A DNA stretch of 64,000 nt from Escarpia spicata (lineage: Eukaryota; Annelida; Polychaeta; Sabellida; Siboglinidae), in NCBI GenBank assembly GCA_963995525.1, contig OZ023205.1:46206704-46270703 (forward strand). The letters are read 5' to 3'. The position numbers and the translations under genes were made by a program. The notes under the pieces are model-generated. The model saw nothing but the letters and a program-made list of their open reading frames with translations, did no database searches and had not been told where the DNA came from. Shown one piece after another: positions 51,534 through 63,225 of the stretch; position 1 is the stretch's first letter; the number at the start of each line of letters is the position of its first letter.

Positions 51534-51987
51534 GTCACATCTAACACAGCAAACATTGTCATCAACTGTCACATCTAACACAGCAAGCATTGTCATCAAC
51601 TGTCACATCTAACACAGCAAACATTGTTATCAACGGTCACATAACACAGTAAGCGTTGTCACCAATTGCCACATCTAACACAGCAAACATTGTCATCATG
51701 TCATATCTAACTTTGTTATCAGCAGTCACATCTAACATAACAAACATGTCAGCAACAGCCATTTCTAACACAGTAAGCATTTTCATCAACTGTCACATCT
51801 GACATAGTTAACTATCACATCGAATGCAGCAAGCATTGTTATGAACAGATGCATAACACAGTAGACACTGTCGTCAACAGTCGCATCTAACACAGTAAAC
51901 AATGTCATATCTAATACAGTATGCACTGTCATCATCTCACATCTAACACACCAACAATCACATAACATGGTAAACATCATTATCAAC
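51534..51987 (+). repeat. 34-bp minisatellite, block 2
   Basis: Continuation of the minisatellite after the LINE insertion, with more degenerate copies toward the right. Ends at the hAT-like element. Confidence 0.9.
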
Positions 51988-53181
51988 CAGGGTTGGCACG
52001 TTTTTTCCACCCTGGTAAATACCGGGCGGTAAATACCGGTAAAACCCATCCTGAGAAAAACCCAAAATAGTGGTAAAAACTGGGATAACTGGGAAAAACT
52101 CTTAAAAGGATTATAATTTAAGCTCTCAAGCAGAACTAGCAGGCAATATGAGCAGCCACATTGCAAGATTGCACAGCTCTTCTCCAACTTCATTGTTGGT
52201 ATTAGCACTCTTCAAACATTTCCACCAAACAGCCCCAGACATGGATGTCACACATGACTCATTGAAGAATGATGATGTTAATGGGGAGGTCTTTGCATGG
52301 ATATATGCTGATAGTTTCTGGCCCATGTATTCTATCCTGTCAAGGTGATAAACACCTGGTTAATTATACATTTGTTGAGATTAGTCCTTAGTCGGTCAGC
52401 CTTTGCATTCACCAGTGCCTGACATTGTTGGCATTGGGCTTTCTTCACCTTGACTTCTTCTTAAATTGTCATTATATATTGTCAGCCGGGCTTCCACCTC
52501 TGCCACTCATGATGCTAACTGACCAATGCCTCACAGAATGTGTATGTCTAGTCTGGTCTACTGATACTGGGGTACATGGCTTCCCAGCAGAGGATCCCAA
52601 CAGACTACAAGTTCAAATATTAAGTTGCAGCTGATGTTGAGCTCATGGAGACAATGGCAGTTAGCCTGTCATTGTCCCTTAGTATAAATGTCAAGGCATG
52701 GTTTGGCTAGCAATGTCACAACTAATGTTTGCTGAGAGGGTGCAACAGAACCCGCCAATGTCCAGAGCTCAACATTTCCTTTGCTCCTTAAACAGATTGC
52801 AAATCGGCACCTAACAATACTGGTCAGGCTGTCTGACTTCAGTCACCATACTTCTTTAGCTGTACTTGGCACTGTCCCTTGCGAGAGTGACAATGACATT
52901 TATTTACTAATTGATCAATTACTCTTTCATCTCATTGACTTCATGCTTTAAACAAATACAAGGATACACCTGAACTAGTAACTAGTCAACCTGTTTGCTT
53001 TAGATGGATATTAACTGTCTTTCTAAATGGACTAGGTTTAATTACAGAAACTAGCCAATGGTAATATCAGTTATGGACTTATTCCCAGATATTACCGGTA
53101 AATACCAGATTTACCGGTAAATACCGGTTTTTCCCACTGCCCTGTCTAAAACCGGTTTTTCCCGGAAACATGCCAACCCTG
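51988..53181. mobile_element. Non-autonomous hAT-type element (1194 bp)
   Basis: Perfect 11-bp terminal inverted repeats CAGGGTTGGCA and TGCCAACCCTG. Flanks TTATCAAC (51980-51987) and TCATCAAC (53182-53189) match at 7 of 8 bases, as an aged 8-bp target duplication would. Subterminal TAAATACCGGT/ACCGGTAAATA motifs cluster at both ends. TIR sequence and duplication length are those of hAT elements. No transposase is recognised inside. It sits in the 34-bp minisatellite. Confidence 0.9.
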
Positions 53182-53412
53182 TCATCAACAGTTACCTAAC
53201 ACGGTAAACATTGTCATCAACAGTCGCATCTATCACAGTAAGCACTGTCATCAACAGTCAGCATATCAAACACAATAAACACTGTCATCAACAGTCACAT
53301 CTATCACAGTAAGCACTGTCATCAACAGTCAGCATATCAAACACAATAAGCACTGTCATTAACTGTCGCATCTAATACAGTACAGTGTCATCAACAGTCA
53401 CATCTAACTATA
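53182..53412 (+). repeat. 34-bp minisatellite, block 3
   Basis: About seven degenerate copies (TCATCAACAGTCACATCTA, AGCACTG) after the hAT-type element. Confidence 0.85.
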
Positions 53413-53439
53413 CATATGATTGCAGAACAATGCATAGAG

Positions 53440-53760
53440 CTGACTGCCTGCAGCTGACAGTTTGTAGCTGACTGCCTGTCGCCGACTGCCTGTTGCTGAC
53501 TACCTGCCTACAGCTGACTGTCTGTAACTGACTGTTGGCAGCTGACTGCCTGTAGCCGACTACTCGTAGCTGACTGCCTGTAGCTGACTGCTGGTAGCTG
53601 ACTGCCTGTAGCCGACTACCTGCTGGTAGCTGATTGCCTGCTGGTAGCTGATTGCCTGCTGGTAGCTGACTGCTGGCAGCTGACTGCCTGTAGCCAACTG
53701 CCTGTAGCTGACTGCCTGTAGCTGACTATCTGCTGGTAGCTGACTACCTGTAGCTGACTT
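53440..53760 (+). repeat. GTAGCTGACTGCCT minisatellite
   Basis: Degenerate 14-18-bp repeats of GTAGCTGACTGCCT and GCTGGTAGCTGA type, continuous for about 320 bp. Confidence 0.9.
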
Positions 53761-55989
53761 ATATTATATATGGGTTTATATTAATTAACCAATTGTTCAC
53801 AACAGTGCGCATGTTTTGGGTAAACCATTTTCTGCTTATGTGTGTATGTAGCATGTTTGTTAGTCTCATCAAAGACAGCTCACTCCAGCAGACCTTTTCA
53901 TTACATCACCCATTCAATGTCAGCTGCACAGCAGTTACCGAGGGGAGACTTTTGTATACACCCAGTACCTTCTACAGCCAGGTTGGATCCTGTTTTGTCA
54001 ATGCATTATCATCTGATGTGTACGTACCTCGCATGTAAGTCGGATCCTGCGTGTCTTGTCAATGCAGTGCATCACCATGAGGGGTCTGATCATCTCGATG
54101 TACTGTTGTCGACAGTTGCCATGACGACCAACTACAACACATTGACCAAGACCATGTTATTATTTACGTCCATTTTGGGCATTGTGAACTGGCCTACCAA
54201 GTACTACTGAAAATATTGCTAGAACAGCCTAGCTTGCTGTTATAAAGGAAAACTGTAACTGCCTGGCCAGTCTCCTTCAGGCAATCACACACCATTGAAA
54301 CAGAAAATGAAAACCTTCGATGTCTCTGGCATTTTGGTGGGTTGAGCATCATTGTAAACAGAAAACAAATATTGACATTCCCAGTAAACACATCCACTAA
54401 AATGGACATTTCAAACTTCCACTTTTATTTAGAATAATTCATGTGAAATTTGTATAAACATCCATATCCAGTCACACAAAATAACTAAGTTAACATTTTT
54501 GTAACAACACATTTTAAAACTAATAAAAAAGGCACTTGTTGCTTTAGGTTATTGCTTGGCTTAACTGTGTGATTTTAAAAATAAAGAATTTAAACATATA
54601 TCCAGGCACAAGTGAAATTATTTGACAGTGCTCTGGCAATAACATCCACTCACTCCTGTATCTTCTGGCCGGAGAATTGGTCCGAGAAATGCATGTACTC
54701 AATCCAACTCTTATTTGTTCAGTGCTGCCACCATCTGTGGAAAATGGAACCAGAAAAAGTGAGTTACAACTGTTCAAAGTAGACCAGCTTGTAAAGTTTG
54801 TATCATTGGTCATCATCATTATTATATAGCATTGCATGCGGTTTTCTGGGAGAAATTAATTACAGTTTAAAAAAAACATAATATGCACTGCCTATCAAAA
54901 CAAAACCAGTTTTCCAGAACCTGTCCCTCAATCAGTAGAAGGACTAAGTCGTTAATTGTCTATGAATCAAAATTACGGAATTAATTCGACCATGAACTTT
55001 TTTAACATGGTGGTCCCACTTAAAATTACGAAATTTAACAAATATACATGACATGTGCACCTTTTGATATATAAATGGTGATATTTCCTGAAATTATATG
55101 GGCCAGCACATTTTCGGAGTTTTCAGCACAACCTAAAAATTGATGGTCTCCAGACTGGCAATCATTTTGAATGCCGTGCATAACTTGGATGGTTGTTAAG
55201 ACAACGAATTTCACACCACCCACAGATGTTAACAGAGTTGTTTGCTTTGTTCACGGTGACATAAATCCACCCAAGACCTCAACACAGCAATCTGACGCCT
55301 GTTTTACGTTAGCAGCTATCCATGTCTGATTACCTCATAAAGTAACGGCTAATCACAACAACACACTTTAATTCAATTTTTAAAATAAATTAGGTTCTTA
55401 TATAGCGCAGTATCAGTCCTTAGGACTGCTCAAAGCACCTTACAGTTTACTCCCTGGCAGACCTGTTCAATCGAATGCCATTTCGATGTCTCTGGGAAGC
55501 ATTCAGCCACGCTGCAATTAATGTGTGAAGAGTATTCATACATAAATATCAACCAATGTCTATATCCACGTATTCATGGAGCCGAGTGAACCTGAACAGT
55601 TGTCAACAGATGGATGGATATGCCAGGGAGGTAAGGTGGATAAGCAAGGTTAAAAAGTAATTTCTTAATTGATAGAGGAATTGTGTAATATTGTTAACTG
55701 GCTTAAACTAAGAGAGCGCAAATTCCATAGTCAGAGCTGCAACTGAGAAAGTCCTGTTACAATCAAGTCTTAACACGAGGAACAGAAAGTATTTCATAAA
55801 TAGATGATTGAACTCGAATAAGGTTTTATATTGGAGCAAGCAATGACATCTAACTGTGACCTAAGCACTTACTTTGTTGATTCAGAGATCTGGTGGCTTC
55901 TCCTGACCTTTGCCCTTTACAATTCTTTCCTTGTCGAAACCTTCAAACTCTTCATAATCTCGCAGATGTTCAAATTCATCGTCGTCATC

Positions 55990-57800
55990 CTTCAGGAAAA
56001 AGACATCATTGTGTAAACTTCAACTCTGGTATAGTCTATTGGTAATTTTTAATTAATTCTCACAATTATTTTAATAACAGTTCATATTGATTTTAAAAAA
56101 GGTTCTCCCATAGACGTACAAAGGGTCAAAATTGCCTAGAGACAATCGATCCTCAAAGTTCCAATGTTCAAGTTGAATTGAAACTTCACCACATTAAAGA
56201 TTTGGTCAACACATGTCGATTTTAAAAATTGCAGTTGACATCCAATTTAAGAGCCAAACAAATTTATATAAAAAGTATCAAAAAAATCATCCTAACTATT
56301 TCTTTCAACATTGCAAACTTCACCGGATTTCATCAAACTAATAAACTGAATTTCTGAGCTGTGACAATAAAAAATATGGTATCTGCAAAAACATCAACAA
56401 GATCGTACTAAGTATTTTTCAATGTTCAGAGCTTCACAAGTGAATCAGGCATGTGAGAGGAGGCAAGTCATTTCCGAGGAACATTTGCGCGTGGCGCAGC
56501 AAACGGGAAGAAAGAGGGGGTCTGGATTGGAACTCAGACATTTTTTTTAAAGACATCATTGTTTGTGATGCAATCTAGTGTACTTTCACACTGTTTTGAT
56601 CTAATCCTGTAACTTCCATTTTATATAAAATCACAGAGTGCATAGAAACACTACATTTGGGATTGTATTAATCAAAAGTGTAAGCATACAGTTCCCTGCA
56701 CATTAATGTAAAAGCACATACTTTTCATACCACACAAAAAACCAGAAGCAGTGTATACTACATTGTCAAAACTACAACATTACACAAATGGTCAATGTGA
56801 CAAAAATACACAAAAATGCTTTAAATAACTAATGTTTTTTAAAATGATAATTCTAATGTACAGTACACTGAAATTCACACACAAATGTCCACATCTACTA
56901 GTGCTCACTGAAACCATAAACTTGTAAACTTTACAAGTGTTCATTGTGGACATGTGACTTCACTTCTTTTCTAGCCTGTGCTTGATCCTGACACTCACAG
57001 AATCTTTCTCTTCTCTGCCTGAGCAAGGACTGGGGAGTGGAGGTGGACAGATTTCAGTCTCTTTGGCACTTTGCCTATTGGGAAACCTGTTCAGCTGCTT
57101 TTCTCTTGCTTCTTCAAATTCAACTCATACCCTCTCTGTACAACATCCTTCTTGGTGCATGCCATATCCCCTAAAAGTGATCATATTAACAACATCAGGT
57201 AAATTTAATTCAAATTGTTATTTAATTAATAGTAACCTAAACCATACGTTAAAATGAACAGGCGTACTTCGTGTTGACATATTATCGCCCATCCAAGAAA
57301 ACTTACCGGGTACTCAGTTTTGGCATATACTTATTTGTATCCAAAATAATCTATAAACCCATCTAGGATACCTTAAAGTTATCGCCAAAACTTATACTCC
57401 GCTTACTATTCGCGTATACATATCGTTAACGGTGCTGTATTATGCCATGACCCGTAACACCAGCGACGTGAGCATCTGCCAGCGCTGTAACGTGGCAGGC
57501 TAAACGATCTAATATTTATTGAAATTACGATCTTAAAACCACTCGACTGCTACGTTAATTCCGATAATTCAGTAATTGACTCATACAAGAATGTTTAAAA
57601 TATGAGAGGACAACTTACTGTAGACCGTATCTCATGCTTCATTCGAATGAACGCGACTGTGAACTTCGAAAACAACACACAGCCACAACTGATTTGCCGC
57701 CAAAATTCATGCACGGATTGTAAGCTGGCCTGTGATTCGGCCATTCAGAATGCGGCTTGCTTTTTAAAAATGACGCCAAGTAGTCATGTGACTTATTTAC
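55990..57800. other. Intron-like DNA, no exon assigned
   Basis: Between two CCDC47 relic exons. A minus-strand EFEEAREKQLN reading near 57080-57130 with a GTTTCC end is acidic/basic like CCDC47 but is not assignable. Confidence 0.4.
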
Positions 57801-57914
57801 CTCAGCTGGGAGACATGAAGACCTTTGGTTGCTTCGGTTCCTCTTTCTGTTCCCCGGGTGCTGCTGGCTCAGGCTTGTCTTCTACAAACACCAGACGACA
57901 TATTCAAAGCTAGT

Positions 57915-59490
57915 TCTTATTGCTCCATCCATATCCTGCTATTGTGGGGAATCATTGCTATCAGTATCACACACATTGCTTGCTATACACACAGTGACAA
58001 CCCTGACTGGGTTATTGCTCCAGCCATAACCTGTTATTGTGGGGAGTCATTGCTATCAGTATCACACACATTGCTTGCTATACACACAGTGACAACCCTG
58101 ACCGGGTTATTGCTCCATCCATATCCTGCTATTGTGGGGAGTCATTGCTATCAGTATCACACACATTGCTTGCTATACACACACAGTGACACCCCTGACT
58201 GGGCTATCGCTCCATCCATATCCTGCTATTGTGGGGAGTCATTGCTATCAGTATCACACACATTGCTTGCTATACACACAGTGACACCCCTGACTGGGTT
58301 ATCGCTCCATCCATATCCTGCTATTGTGGGGAGTCATTGCTATCAGTATCACACACATTGCTTGCTATACACACAGTGACACCCCTGACTGGGCTATCGC
58401 TCCATCCATATCCTGCTATTGTGGGGAGTCATTGCTATCAGTATCACACACATTGCTTGCTATACACACAGTGACACCCCTGACTGGGTTATCGCTCCAT
58501 CCATATCCTGCTATTGTGGGGAGTCATTGCTATCAGTATCACACACATTGCTTCCTATACACACAGTGACACCCCTGACTGGGTTATCGCTCCATCCATA
58601 TCCTGCTATTGTGGGGAGTCATTGCTATCAGTATCACACACATTGCTTCCTATACACACAGTGACACCCCTGACCAGGTTATCGCTCCATCCATATCCTG
58701 CTATTGTGGGGAGTCATTGCTATCAGTATCACACACATTGCTTGCTATACACACAGTGACACCCCTGACTGGGTTATCGCTCCATCCATATCCTGCTATT
58801 GTGGGCTGTCATTGCTATCAGTATCACACACATTGCTTGCTATACACACAGTGACACCCCTGACTGGGTTATTGCTCCATCCATAACCTGCTATTGTGGA
58901 GAGTCATTGCTATCAGTATCTCACACATTGCTTGCTATACACACAGTGACACCCCTGACTGGGTTATCACTGCAGCCATATCCTGCTATTGTGGAGAGTC
59001 ATTGCTATCAGTATCTCACACATTGCTTGCTATACACACAGTGACACCCCTGACCGGGTTATCGCTGCAGCCATATCCTGCTATTGTGGGGAGTCATTGC
59101 TATCAGTATCACACACATTGCTTGCTATACACACAGTGACACCCCTGACTGGGTTATTGCTCCATCCATAACCTGCTATTGTGGAGAGTCATTGCTATCA
59201 GTATCTCACACATTGCTTGCTATACACACAGTGACACCCCTGACTGGGTTATCACTGCAGCCATATCCTGCTATTGTGGAGAGTCATTGCTATCAGTATC
59301 TCACACATTGCTTGCTATACACACAGTGACACCCCTGACTGGGTTATCGCTCCATCCATATCCTGCTATTGTGGAGAGTCATTGCTATCAGTATCTCACA
59401 CATTGCTTGCTATACACACAGTGACACCCCTGACCGGGTTATCGCTGCAGCCATATCCTGTTATTGTGGGGAGTCATTGCTATCACATAT
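57915..59490 (+). repeat. 95-bp tandem satellite, about 16 copies
   Basis: Unit blocks: TCCTGCTATTGTGGGGAGTC, ATTGCTATCAGTATCACACA, CATTGCTTGCTATACACACA, GTGACACCCCTGACTGGGTT and ATCGCTCCATCCATA. Copies are more than 90 percent identical. There is a higher-order pattern: copies with TCCATCC and copies with TGCAGCC alternate in the right half. It lies between CCDC47 relic exons 1 and 2. Since 95 is not a multiple of three, open frames last only about one to two units. Confidence 0.96.
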
Positions 59491-59499
59491 ATTGCTTGA

Positions 59500-60270
59500 T
59501 TGGTGCTACACACGCGCCCAATCAGGATGTAGCTCCAGCCATCAGAGAAGGTAGAAATAGAGACACTGCGAGTCCACAATAGGTCAGACATTTTCCCACT
59601 TTGTGGGATCTTCACTTCCCCTAGCATAAACACCAAGTAGAAGGGACCAGGGTTGCCTAAGCTATCAAATGAAAGGAGGTTGACTCGAACCCTCGTCTTC
59701 CCGATCAGCACTCCCCACTTTATTTTTCAAAGAAAACATTACATATTATATAGCGTAAGTTTATTTCAGACTAATGCTTCAATTGGAGCTGTACTGAAAT
59801 TAAATTGTTTTCTATAACCAGATACTAAATTCAACAGATGGGTGGAAAAGAAACGATCTGGTCATCTTGGTGTGTATAGAAACAAGAAACAACATCCACC
59901 ACTTGGTTCTCTACTGATCATTTCTTACACATTTATATGTAAACATTATGTATATTTTGTTAATCCTTGTCATGCCAACAGATTCAAAAGGCACTCAAAG
60001 GCAGACAGAATACATCTCCATCTCTGTTGGTCTGCCACCTGTTTAAGTGCTTTAGTATCAGCCGAGGTGCATCCGCCGCAATTCCCCCTTCACAGTTCCC
60101 CTCCATGCTGTTTTTGTTTTTTTCCTGATTTTATTTAATGGTCATATGTAACAATAATTGGTGCCTTGTGATAATAGATTTATATTTCATAGAGCCCATT
60201 CCCTCAATATAAAATGCATTAGATAATTAATTTGATTACATAAACCAACTTAGTAGTCAACCTAAAAAAA
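59500..60270. other. No gene recognised
   Basis: Unique-looking intron DNA. A minus-strand GGGTTCGAGTCAACC segment near 59680 resembles a B-box but lacks a convincing tRNA context. Confidence 0.4.
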
Positions 60271-60409
60271 AAACTTACCTTCATCAAACTCTTCAAATTC
60301 AGCGAAGTCGTTGTCCTCTACCTCAGCTCCATGTTGATTGGCTGACTGAGTGGAGTTCACGACTGGTGCAACGCACAGAATAAGTAATAGCGGCAATTGG
60401 TGCATAGTG

Positions 60410-61375
60410 CTGAAACAGGAAACACGTCAAACAAACAACTCAACATGAAAATGTATGTGCTCAATGTTACTGTACATCACAGAAGGCGGCATAATCAGAA
60501 GAGAAAATACATTTTAAAAAGCTAACTCTTAGCTGAAATATGTGGGTTAGTGAGAAATGCAAGGGATGTGTACAACATAATTATTATAAAGGTTTGGTTT
60601 CGCACTGGGAAGGTAAGGTGTGTTGTTGATGGCTGAGGCTTAATTTTTAAAACGTGCAACGTGTATGTGAAACTCTGGAACCAGCTACAACTACAAATCG
60701 AGAACGTTGGTGTTACCGTGCTCGGCGTGCTTACACTTACACCAGCGTCACCGCCCGGCTAAGCCTACGGTGTACGCCAATGCTACCCATTACGTTTGAA
60801 GTATCGTACATTTATGTTTTTTTTGCATTTAAAGTACTACTCGTTTATTACATAAACACATGATATGTGGACATATGTATATAAATAAACCCCTGCTTTA
60901 GAAGAGATTAGAAAGTAAAGACGAATGAGTAAAACCACTCAGGACACAGGTATACACAACTAACCGAGTTGGTTCATTTGATCTGAAATAATGTGGTTTT
61001 CCTCGTGTAAGTTGGATTGTAGTATTTGACAAAAAATTACTTGGTTGCCTGCTGTACATGTACAAAATGAACTAAAAAGTGAAACGGCTATTCCAAGAAA
61101 ATGACCCAGAAAGCCACAACATATGTAGGCGTCACGTCTTCACTCATCTAATACAACTAGCATCACCCAGCGATTGGACGCTGGTATTACCAAGAACATG
61201 ATGTTCCATTACCAGTATACCCTAGCTACCAGAAGATTAGAGGCATCAGAAGGATTCGCACCATTTTCTCAAGATGTGAGACTTTTTTGGATGCTGTGAT
61301 TGCTCTTAAGTAATCATGGAACAAAGTGAAATGGGTAACACTTCTAAACTGCTATAAAAAGCCGGATTCATAAAA
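60410..61375. other. No gene recognised upstream of CCDC47 relic exon 1
   Basis: CCTGTTTCAG immediately upstream of the relic start codon (minus strand, at 60410) is a good acceptor, so a separate 5' UTR exon would be expected here or beyond. I could not identify it. Confidence 0.4.
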
Positions 61376-61379
61376 ATTG

Positions 61380-61595
61380 CTAAACGTCAAATCTACGCCA
61401 CCGATGAAGCAGCTGCTTCATTCAGAAACGGAGATGCTGTACGTATGATGGACGACTATGTTGACCAGTGTGGACGACACAGCAGTGACACACATGCTGC
61501 TTAGCCAGCATTGTCGTCCGTCGTACGTACAGCATCTCCATTTCTGAATGAAGCAGCTGCTTCGTCGGTGGCATAGATAGTGCTTTACGGACGCT
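61380..61595. repeat. Long hairpin: 60-bp inverted arms
   Basis: Arms 61397-61456 and 61513-61572 are reverse complements at 56 of 60 positions around a 56-bp loop; weaker pairing extends outward for about 15-20 bp. Each arm contains the 12-bp palindrome AAGCAGCTGCTT. All four mismatches are C/T at CpG sites. Probably a small foldback/MITE; a hairpin-RNA precursor is possible. Confidence 0.88.
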
Positions 61596-62023
61596 TAGGC
61601 ACTACGGTTTGATGTTCGGCAATGAAATATGAGGCCATTCTCACGAGATAATTGCAACAAAGACTTACACAGAGCAAGATGACTTACATTTACAATCACT
61701 AATAATGCAGATGATACAACTCTATTTACTACCATCCAATCTTTAAAAATATGTCCTAAAAATTTTGAACTATCTGCAATAACGTTAGAGATTCGTGCTA
61801 AAATGAAGCACAGAATTGTTCTAGTACTGCATTATGTTGTGTGTTGCTTGTCGACGTCAACATAATCATGTACAATTGCCGCAGTATCCAGTCATGTTCA
61901 AGCGTTATTCACAGACACAAGTACCCAAGGAGTTTCTGAGGGCCGGATTTTCGCATAACTCGGATTGAATCGCTTGGTCCGATTGAATCCGACTTAACTT
62001 AAAACTAAGTTAAGCAAAGTTTA

Positions 62024-63225
62024 GGGGTCAGCACACTGATAGTTTTCCCATTGGCGACCATGTTAACGTTTTGTCACTTTGTTAGAAATAGTGACATAGA
62101 AAATGTATTAAACTTCTCACCTGCCGTTGTCATCATCTCATTCACATGCTGGTCGAGTTTAGTCAAAATCTAATATTTTTAGCTCTTACAAAATGCCTGT
62201 ATGTATGACACCCGTCAATATTTTCAAATGGATGCAGGCAGTAATCCGGCTAAAGTGTCAACTAGCCAAATTGCTGCCAAATACCCTTCCGCTTAGTAAA
62301 ATCAGCTAAAAAGACACCATTTTACTGTCAACACCTTCTACGATCACATCTACTCAAATGCACTTATGTCAGAGCAAGTGAATATTGTAAAAAGTCATTT
62401 CTAAAAAATATACTGCACTTTTTTTCGTAACCAAGCAGGAAGTCTAACAGTGTCCTAACGGGGTCAGCACACTGTTGGTTTTCCCATAGGCGACCATGTT
62501 AACGTTTTGTCTGATTATAAGAAAACATGACCTATAAAATATCTTAAACTTCTCACCTGCTGTTATCATCATCTCATTGACATGCTGATAGATTTTTTAA
62601 AAATTGCACACTTCTAGCTCTCGTAAAATGCCTGTATGTGCGACACCAGGATTGGGGTTTAACCTGGGTTAAACTGGTTTTGCCCAGCCTGGCGGGTTAA
62701 ACCTGGGTTAAACCCGGGTTTTACTAGTTCAACCCGGGTTAAACTAAGCTTTACTCTATCAGAGATCTCAGGATGATATCAGAGGGATATTCTCAATGTT
62801 AACACAGTTGTTATGTAGATTGATGATTGTTTAAAACTGTTGTAATACTATTGATGTAATGAAAGATGACAACTGCCCTTTAAATAAGTCAGTGTGTCTA
62901 GTTATCGTTTTATGATAATCAGATGATAATCGTGCTATTGGGGTATTCTGTTACTAACTGATATAACTTCCATCAATATTTACAAATGCCGGTAACAATT
63001 ACTCCGCAAACAGGTCACACAGGCAAATTGCTGCGAATATCCTTCCGCTTATTTAAATCATCTAGAAATCCACCATTTTACAGTCAACTCCTTCTGCAAT
63101 CACACATGAAAATCTCCCTACTCAAATGCACTTATGTCACAGCATGTGAATTTTGTAAAAAAAATCATTTCTCAGAAATACATTGCACTTTTCTTCATGT
63201 GCAACGAACAGGAAGTTTAACTAGA
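62024..63225 (+). repeat. Duplicated 430-bp repeat; second copy interrupted
   Basis: 62024-62459 and 62460-63225 share GGGGTCAGCACACTG, TTTTCCCAT-GGCGACCATG, TTAACGTTTTGTC, CTTCTCACCTGC and later blocks. The second copy is split by about 322 bp (62648-62969) starting with GGGTTTAACC/GGGTTAAAC-rich sequence. No coding signal. Confidence 0.8.

Larger units (their letters stand above)
54028..60405 (-). pseudogene. CCDC47: CCDC47 relic with scattered exons
   Basis: CCDC47 (calumin) is an ER membrane protein with an acidic calcium-binding luminal domain, part of the multipass translocon. Minus-strand exons in order: 60405-60279, start Met, signal peptide MHQLPLLLILCVAPVV, acidic EDNDFAEFEEFDE, donor GTAAGT; 57881-57801, EDKPEPAAPGEQKEEPKQPK, TGA at 57804-57802; 55989-55873, DDDDEFEHLRDYEEFEGFDK, TGA at 55884-55882; 54734-54654, MHFSDQFSGQKIQ with TGA upstream in frame; 54350-54293, DAQPTKMPETSKVFIFCFN with no AG acceptor; 54102-54028, YIEMIRPLMVMHCIDKTRRI, intact. 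DNDFAEFE, HFSDQFSG and the PLM-IDK segment are signatures of the family. Intron phases do not join between several exons, the transmembrane-region exons are not recognisable, and the C-terminal basic coiled coil is missing. A degraded trace (NVLAHII, near 55100) may be another exon. Splice sites are retained, so it is an unprocessed copy, not a retrocopy. The intact first exon may tempt an annotator to call a gene. Confidence 0.8.

Noticed and set aside
54194..54409. 71-codon minus-strand frame
   Set aside because: The recognisable CCDC47 reading (DAQPTKMPETSK) in this interval is in a different frame; this one has no homology.
57602..57913. 103-codon plus-strand open frame
   Set aside because: It is antisense to a CCDC47 relic exon with good splice sites on the minus strand.
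57915..59490. Series of overlapping 81-codon open frames
   Set aside because: All are phase shadows of the 95-bp satellite, one per repeat unit.
59640..59715. Possible minus-strand tRNA with GGGTTCGAGTCAACC
   Set aside because: B-box-like only; no A-box at the right distance and no acceptor stem.
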